Shown here piece after piece: positions 59,116 through 64,000 of a stretch of 64,000 nucleotides of DNA (within the stretch, counting starts at the first letter, position 1; each line of letters starts with the position of its first letter). The notes beneath the pieces were generated by a model. That model searched no databases. It had not been told where the DNA came from and worked only from the letters and a program-made list of their open reading frames with translations. This DNA is from Chryseobacterium cucumeris (GTDB lineage: Bacteria; Bacteroidota; Bacteroidia; Flavobacteriales; Weeksellaceae). The stretch spans positions 3,720,001 to 3,784,000 of the forward strand of contig NZ_CP068760.1 of NCBI RefSeq assembly GCF_016775705.1, read 5' to 3'. The position numbers were made by a program, and so were the translations under genes.

Positions 59116-60246
59116 TTAATCCCTGATAAGCTGTTTAATTTCATCCTGATATTTCCTATTCTGCTTTCTGATTTTCATAACAAAATAGGAAAAGATACTT
59201 AGTATAAAAAATCCAAGAATCATCATCCCAGCCATAAAATAATCATATCGGGAGGCTAGCTTTTCACTTTTTTTCAGAGTCTCCATATTATGAACATCAA
59301 TAGCGTGATTGATAGAGCTTAATTCACTCTGCTCTCTTTTGAATTTCGTTTCAAAATATTTCTTGCTGTACACCTGATAAAGGTCCGGGTTTCCCATTGC
59401 CAGATAATTATCCGCCATTTCCATATAAATTCCTTCATTAAGAGTCAGGTCTCCCGCTTCCCTACCCAGTTCTTCAGCTTTTATCAGCAGTGTAAGAGCT
59501 TCCTGATTCTGATGTTTTTGTTTATTCATCTCCGCAAGGCCCTTTAAAGCAAATGCCTCCAGGCTTTTTGCTTTGATTAACCTTGCCAGATTCATAGATT
59601 TCATAAAAGCTGTTCCGGCATTGTCGGGCTGGTTCAGATTGAGATAACAGTTCCCTATATTGTAATAAATGATGCTTTGGTTAAAATATGTTTTCTCCTG
59701 CTCTTTTACTTTTTCAAAATTTCTGATGGCAATTAAAAATTCCTGAAGAGCTATTTCCGGATTCGACTGACTTTTATAAATCATTCCTCTTAATGCATAA
59801 CTTCTCGCCGTTTCAAAATGTCTCAGATAAGAATCTTCCGGAAGTTTTGTGAGATATTCATCAGCTTCATCCAGTGTTTCAAGACTTTTGCTGAAGAGTT
59901 CCATCTGCTGATACTGCACGGCAGCCGCAATCAAAAAACTGGTGTGAATTTTAGGGTCATTCGTTTTCTGAAGCAATTCTCTTGCTTTTAGAATATATTG
60001 CAGAGATTCATCAAAGTTTCTTTTGGCAATTCCCGCTGTGGACAAAATCAGATAAATTTTAATGGATTTCTCAAGTCCGTTTTCTTTTCTAAGCAGTTTT
60101 TTTCCAATACTGGTAGCATAATCCGGATTGTTATAAATCTCACGGTTGGCAAGCTTCATCAGGGAATCATCAGAAATTTCCTGTCCTGAAAGAGCTGTCT
60201 GGAAAAGCAAAACACTCAGTAAAATGATATGGATAAAGAATTTCAT
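59116..60246 (-). CDS. TPR-repeat membrane protein lacking an output domain
   Basis: 376 residues. Signal peptide (MKFFIHIILLSVLLFQTALS) followed by about six TPR-like helix pairs (for example SIIYYNIGNCYLNLNQPDNA near residue 192 and LKGLAEMNKQKHQNQEALTL near 234), and one membrane helix near 335-358 (YFMAGMMILGFFILSIFSYFV). It ends 18 residues later with a short basic tail and has no DNA-binding or kinase domain. Its ATG overlaps the stop codon of the longer TPR/AraC gene upstream (ATGA), so both are co-translated and may form a receptor pair. Confidence 0.78.
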   Translation of the reverse strand: MKFFIHIILLSVLLFQTALSGQEISDDSLMKLANREIYNNPDYATSIGKKLLRKENGLEKSIKIYLILSTAGIAKRNFDESLQYILKARELLQKTNDPKIHTSFLIAAAVQYQQMELFSKSLETLDEADEYLTKLPEDSYLRHFETARSYALRGMIYKSQSNPEIALQEFLIAIRNFEKVKEQEKTYFNQSIIYYNIGNCYLNLNQPDNAGTAFMKSMNLARLIKAKSLEAFALKGLAEMNKQKHQNQEALTLLIKAEELGREAGDLTLNEGIYMEMADNYLAMGNPDLYQVYSKKYFETKFKREQSELSSINHAIDVHNMETLKKSEKLASRYDYFMAGMMILGFFILSIFSYFVMKIRKQNRKYQDEIKQLIRD

Positions 60247-61886
60247 CAGCTTTTATTTTTTATAATTTCCTGAATGTAGGTATTTGGAGACATCCCCGTG
60301 ATCGATTTAAACACATTTGTAAATGCTCCGTGAGATGAAAACCCTGCGTATTCCGCCAGATAGCTTACTTTATAATTCAGATAGGCAGGATCTGTTTTCA
60401 GAAGCCGGGCAATGTGATCAATTCTAAGCTCATTAATATAGCCGTTAAAATTTTTTCCTTTGTTATTATTGATCACTTCCGACAAATATTTGGTATTTAT
60501 TCCTGTCTGAGCAGATAAGATCGCCAGCGACATGTTCTTGTTCAGGTAACTGTCAGATTTTTCCCAGTCTTTGAGCTTCTGCAGAATTTCTTCTTCTTTT
60601 TCTTTTGAAATTTTAGAGAGATCTTTTTCCTGGGCTTTATTTTCTTTTAAAATTTCGATTGGTCTTTCAGCTACTCCTCCTGTTATTTCTTCTTTGAATT
60701 TCAGTTTTTCAAAAAAAACAAGCTGCTTCTTAAGATCTTTGGCTCTTGCGGATTCAATCAGAAAATAAGCAGTCATTATCAGGATAAGAACTAAAATAAT
60801 ACTTCCTGCTATCCGAAGCTGGTTTATCTTATTTTGTTTCTGAAATTCAAGATTTTTATTATGGTACGTTTCAAGCAGCTTTACAACATACTGAATCCCT
60901 TCTTTTTTGTTAGAATCCAGCTTTGCTTTAAGATCGGTATATAATTTATTGTAGTAGTAATATTTTTCATCATTATTAAGAGCCAGATAGTTGCGGGCAA
61001 ACAATTCGTAAAAAATAATTTTCAGATCGTTATAAGGAAGATTTTCGATTTCAGAGAATCCTTTTTCCAACTTTTGGATGGCTGTATTATAGTCTCCTTT
61101 CATAAAATAGTATCGGGAAAGACTTTCATAGGCAAATGCACAGATAAAGGCATTATTTCCATGCTTTTCAATATCCGCAATGACACTATAAAACAATTTT
61201 TTTGATTCTTCCAGTTTGTTCTGACGTAAGAGAAAAGTAGACCTGAAAATGCTATTTTCCCATCTGATAATTCTGTTTTCTTCATTTGTACCAGTGAGAT
61301 AAGAATCACTCTTATCCATATTCAGTACAGCAGACTCATAGTCTCTTACCATCCCTGCATTGATAGCCTGAAGCTGAAATAACTTGGCGAGAACCATACG
61401 TTCTTTTGGATTCTGGCTTTTTAACAGATCCGGATCTTTTAAAATACCTGCAATGATTTTTTTTGACTGCCCATACAATCCTAAATTCTGATACTGATCT
61501 GCCAGATTATAATCATCAAACAATTGGATGAATTGTGAAAGATTCCCTCTTTTATCATCTTCTTCCTTCTGATTGGAAATACTTACTGATTGCACATAGT
61601 TTCCCTGTAAGGCATAAGCCTGGGAAATAATATTCCGGAGAATGACTTTATGTTCTATATTTTTATCACTGATCAGAAGACTTTGTGAATAGCTGATACA
61701 CTCTTCAGGATTCTGATATAATTTCTGAAATGCTTTATCGGTTAAAATACTGAAATCAGGAGCAGGCTGCCCATTTATAAAAACCGGGCACCACAAAATG
61801 AAAAACAATATTACCATATTACTTTTCAGCATTTTTCTTACCATGAGGATCATTTTCCCACTGTTCTTAACTGATATTTCTATCAT
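60246..61886 (-). CDS. TPR-repeat transmembrane regulator with AraC-type DNA-binding domain
   Basis: 546 residues; the signal peptide begins near Met19 or Met24, so the start may lie at 61832 or slightly later. Periplasmic TPR-like region (about 50-345), one membrane helix (near 356-378, GSIILVLILIMTAYFLI), a coiled linker rich in Glu/Lys and a C-terminal AraC/XylS domain (MSLAILSAQTGINTKYLSEV near 455; YLAEYAGFSSHGAFTNVFKS near 510). This one-component design is common in Bacteroidota. The signal and target genes are unknown; the divergent adhesin gene 350 bp away is a candidate target. Confidence 0.88.
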   Translation of the reverse strand: MIEISVKNSGKMILMVRKMLKSNMVILFFILWCPVFINGQPAPDFSILTDKAFQKLYQNPEECISYSQSLLISDKNIEHKVILRNIISQAYALQGNYVQSVSISNQKEEDDKRGNLSQFIQLFDDYNLADQYQNLGLYGQSKKIIAGILKDPDLLKSQNPKERMVLAKLFQLQAINAGMVRDYESAVLNMDKSDSYLTGTNEENRIIRWENSIFRSTFLLRQNKLEESKKLFYSVIADIEKHGNNAFICAFAYESLSRYYFMKGDYNTAIQKLEKGFSEIENLPYNDLKIIFYELFARNYLALNNDEKYYYYNKLYTDLKAKLDSNKKEGIQYVVKLLETYHNKNLEFQKQNKINQLRIAGSIILVLILIMTAYFLIESARAKDLKKQLVFFEKLKFKEEITGGVAERPIEILKENKAQEKDLSKISKEKEEEILQKLKDWEKSDSYLNKNMSLAILSAQTGINTKYLSEVINNNKGKNFNGYINELRIDHIARLLKTDPAYLNYKVSYLAEYAGFSSHGAFTNVFKSITGMSPNTYIQEIIKNKS

Positions 61887-62236
61887 TAGTCCTTTTAAAC
61901 CACAAAATCACATATTGCTGATTTACAATATTTTAATTTTAAAATTCTTGTAAATTCAGTGAATTATGCAAGCACATTCCTTGATGAGGGGCAAATATAA
62001 CGCTAATATTGTTCAAACCTTTAAGTCGATTCAAAATATTAGACTTATTCTCAAATTTCAATGTAACCATCACACCTATTAGCCATTATTATTAAAAGAA
62101 ATTAAAGAGAATATCACTATCATCTAATATATGATTTTTTAAGACATCAATCAATCATCTGTATTCATTGATATAGAAAAGAAATAAAACGCAGACAATA
62201 AAGGCGGTATCTAATCTTAAAAAAAATAAAAATAAA
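61887..62236. other. Divergent region between the regulator and adhesin genes
   Basis: 350 bp, AT-rich. A minus-strand -7 element TATATTTG (61992-61999) would suit the regulator gene; its nearest TTTG partner is 14 bp away instead of 19-20. No equivalent was found for the plus strand. A binding site of the AraC-type protein could lie here, but no clear direct repeat was recognised. Confidence 0.4.
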
Positions 62237-64000
62237 ATGAGAAAACACTACTTATTATGGATGATTTTCTTCCTCTCAGTTTACCAACTGAATGCACAGA
62301 CTTACTGTATTCCTACTGCCGGAGCTTCAAGCCAGAACAATTACTTAAAAAATGCTGTTTTTTCTGATCAGGGAGGTTTATATTATACAGCCACCGCATA
62401 TCAAGCTTATGCAGATAATTCTTCCAGTCAGATCGTAACTTCCTATCCTGGAGGAACAGTGAACGTTCATCTGGATTTTGCCGGATCAGGAGTAAAATCC
62501 TATATCTGGATCGACTGGAATAGTGACGGGGATTTTGATGATTTTTATGAGAATCCACTAGGCCCATCAAGTTATTCGGTTGTTGATGATCAGTTTTTTA
62601 TTCCGCCTTCTCAGGCATCGGGAATATATAGAATCAGGGTACAGAGCGGAACTTCATTTCCCAATCCGGTAAATCCGTGCGGACCTAACAATTATGGTAA
62701 TTTTGTAGATTTCAGTTTGAAGATAGATACTTCTCCGGCCTGTTTTGTTCCAACAACTCTTACTTCTTCCGGTATTACCAACAATTCTGCTATTATTTCC
62801 TGGACTGCCCCAACTACAGCACCAGGAAGCTATGAATATTATTATACTTCTTCCACTACTATTCCGGATGCCTCTACTCCGATATCGGGAACCAGTAATA
62901 CAATCTCAGCACCAATCAGCGGACTTTTGCCTTTTACGACTTACTATTTTTATGTGAGATCAGTTTGCGGTACATCTAAAAGTGCATGGTCTTTAAGGGG
63001 GATATTTAAAACCAAGTGCGATGCTAAAACTTCAATGTTTGAAGATTTCGAAAATGCTGCAAACGGGCCTAGTAACGCTGACTGCTGGGACAGAATTATT
63101 TTGGGAACAGGATATCAGACTATTGCTTCCGGTAGTGGTGTGAATAACAGTAAAGCCATGTATCAAAGTGCTAATGGGGCCGCCAATACAACCATCGCCG
63201 TACTTCCAATGTTCAGCAATGTAAATGCAGGGACACATTGGTTGAGATTTAAAGCCAAAGTAAGCGGTACAGCCGGAGTATTAGACATTGGCTATGTTAC
63301 CGGTGATACTGATGCTTCTTCTTTTGTGAATATTCAATCCGTGAATATCAGCAATACAGCTTATGACGGTTATGAATACAGTGTTGTAGTGCCCAATACC
63401 GTTCCTGCCAATGCAAGACTTGCCATAAGACACGGAGGAGTTCCTTTTGTGAATATTTACTGGGATAATGTATACTGGGAACCTAAACCAACGTGTTTCA
63501 CTCCGACAAATATTGTATTATCCAATGCAACCAGTGCAACAGCGAATATTACATGGGCAGCACCATCTCCTGCCCCAACAATGGGATATGATATCTACTA
63601 CAGTACAAACAACATTGCTCCAACCTCATCTACTGCGCCTAGTATAACAGGGGTAACAGCAAATCCTTATACTATCCAGGGATTAAACTCTGCAACAACA
63701 TATTATGTCTGGGTGAGATCAAGATGCAGCACCTCCGATCAGAGTGGATGGAGTAATATTGCTTCTATCCTGACTCTCTGCGCACCTGTGGCTGGTTTAT
63801 CCGAGAATTTTGACTCTTATGCTACAGGGCTGCTAACCAATGCTCCATGCTGGGGAAGAATTGTAACAGGAATCGCTAGCGTAAACATTAATGGAAACGG
63901 AGCTCTCTCCGGAACAAGACATATATTACAACGCAGTATTTCTGCTGGAGATGTATCCATTGCCATATTACCTGTGTTTACCAATATTAATGCCGGAACT
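62237..64000 (+). CDS. Secreted multi-domain adhesin-like protein (GEVED, FN3, beta-jellyroll); runs off right edge
   Basis: 588 codons visible, open to the window edge. Signal peptide MRKHYLLWMIFFLSVYQLNA (cut before QTYC). Then a GEVED domain (SYIWIDWNSDGDFDDFYENP, then GIYRIRVQSG, about 92-150), FN3 repeat 1 (about 168-255), a MAM/jellyroll-like domain with FEDFENAANG and a CWDRI motif (about 262-412), FN3 repeat 2 (about 418-510), and the beginning of a second jellyroll (SENFDSYATG, CWGRI). This alternating layout is known for Flavobacteriia surface adhesins secreted by the type IX system, whose C-terminal sorting signal would lie outside the window. Confidence 0.88.
   Translation, partial: MRKHYLLWMIFFLSVYQLNAQTYCIPTAGASSQNNYLKNAVFSDQGGLYYTATAYQAYADNSSSQIVTSYPGGTVNVHLDFAGSGVKSYIWIDWNSDGDFDDFYENPLGPSSYSVVDDQFFIPPSQASGIYRIRVQSGTSFPNPVNPCGPNNYGNFVDFSLKIDTSPACFVPTTLTSSGITNNSAIISWTAPTTAPGSYEYYYTSSTTIPDASTPISGTSNTISAPISGLLPFTTYYFYVRSVCGTSKSAWSLRGIFKTKCDAKTSMFEDFENAANGPSNADCWDRIILGTGYQTIASGSGVNNSKAMYQSANGAANTTIAVLPMFSNVNAGTHWLRFKAKVSGTAGVLDIGYVTGDTDASSFVNIQSVNISNTAYDGYEYSVVVPNTVPANARLAIRHGGVPFVNIYWDNVYWEPKPTCFTPTNIVLSNATSATANITWAAPSPAPTMGYDIYYSTNNIAPTSSTAPSITGVTANPYTIQGLNSATTYYVWVRSRCSTSDQSGWSNIASILTLCAPVAGLSENFDSYATGLLTNAPCWGRIVTGIASVNINGNGALSGTRHILQRSISAGDVSIAILPVFTNINAGT

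Overview
The window looks like chromosomal DNA of a member of the Flavobacteriia (Bacteroidota), most likely Chryseobacterium or a close relative. The evidence is the low GC content, promoters of the TTTG-N19/20-TAnnTTTG type in place of -35/-10 boxes, absence of Shine-Dalgarno sequences, signal peptides ending in AQ, many SC-type lipoboxes, Flavobacteriia gene orders such as parA-parB-DUF5683-dapB-lepB-wbqC, and surface proteins with GEVED/FN3 or QVGINT-type N-termini. The genus is inferred; the phylum is well supported.

Layout. (1) 1-12674, minus strand: one tightly packed capsule/exopolysaccharide operon. In transcription order it encodes Wza export lipoprotein, Wzc tyrosine autokinase, two UDP-sugar dehydrogenases, Wzx flippase, a pyruvyl-transferase-like protein, GT2, Wzy polymerase, another glycosyltransferase, a secreted protein of unknown activity, and a glycosyltransferase that runs off the left edge. 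(2) 13000-16010: a small membrane protein, a plus-strand surface protein and three tandem tRNA-Asp genes. (3) 16134-21722, minus: thioredoxin, cysteine desulfurase, a PrcB-like lipoprotein, then a four-gene block (UbiA-type prenyltransferase, DprE1-like oxidase, DprE2-like SDR, HAD phosphatase) that reads as a lipid-linked D-arabinofuranose pathway. (4) 21830-33117, minus: OmpA and lipocalin lipoproteins, a subtilase with a large insert, the wbqC/lepB/dapB/DUF5683/parB/parA block, tonB and purA. (5) 33262-34514: an AT-rich accessory patch with a broken membrane-protein gene and an Imm35-like protein. (6) 34618-43017: alpha/beta hydrolase, ABC-F ATPase, hpt, adk, obgE, small envelope proteins and rhlE. 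(7) 43238-50271, minus: tatD, DUF4269, GSCFA, polyprenyl synthase, phosphate transporter with its DUF47 partner, and a DEAD-box helicase. (8) 50712-58539: DUF2461, FkbM methyltransferase, a second flippase, two glycosyltransferases, aspartase and a lipoprotein amidase. (9) 58599-58998: a tRNA-Ser/Pro/Arg operon with clear promoter and terminator. (10) 59116-64000: two paired TPR sensor genes (one with an AraC-type DNA-binding domain, one without) and the start of a large secreted multi-domain adhesin.

Much of the window serves the cell envelope: capsule synthesis and export, probable arabinosylation, lipoproteins, signal peptidase and a peptidoglycan amidase. The most noteworthy points are the arabinose block with Ala at the position of the DprE1 benzothiazinone-target Cys, an exact 106-bp triplication of tRNA-Asp, a hairpin beside parAB made of two consensus DnaA boxes, a gene broken by one frameshift and one stop codon, a TPR regulator pair in which one member lacks its output domain, and several unrelated families of intergenic hairpin repeats. 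No CRISPR array, IS element, prophage or rRNA gene was seen.
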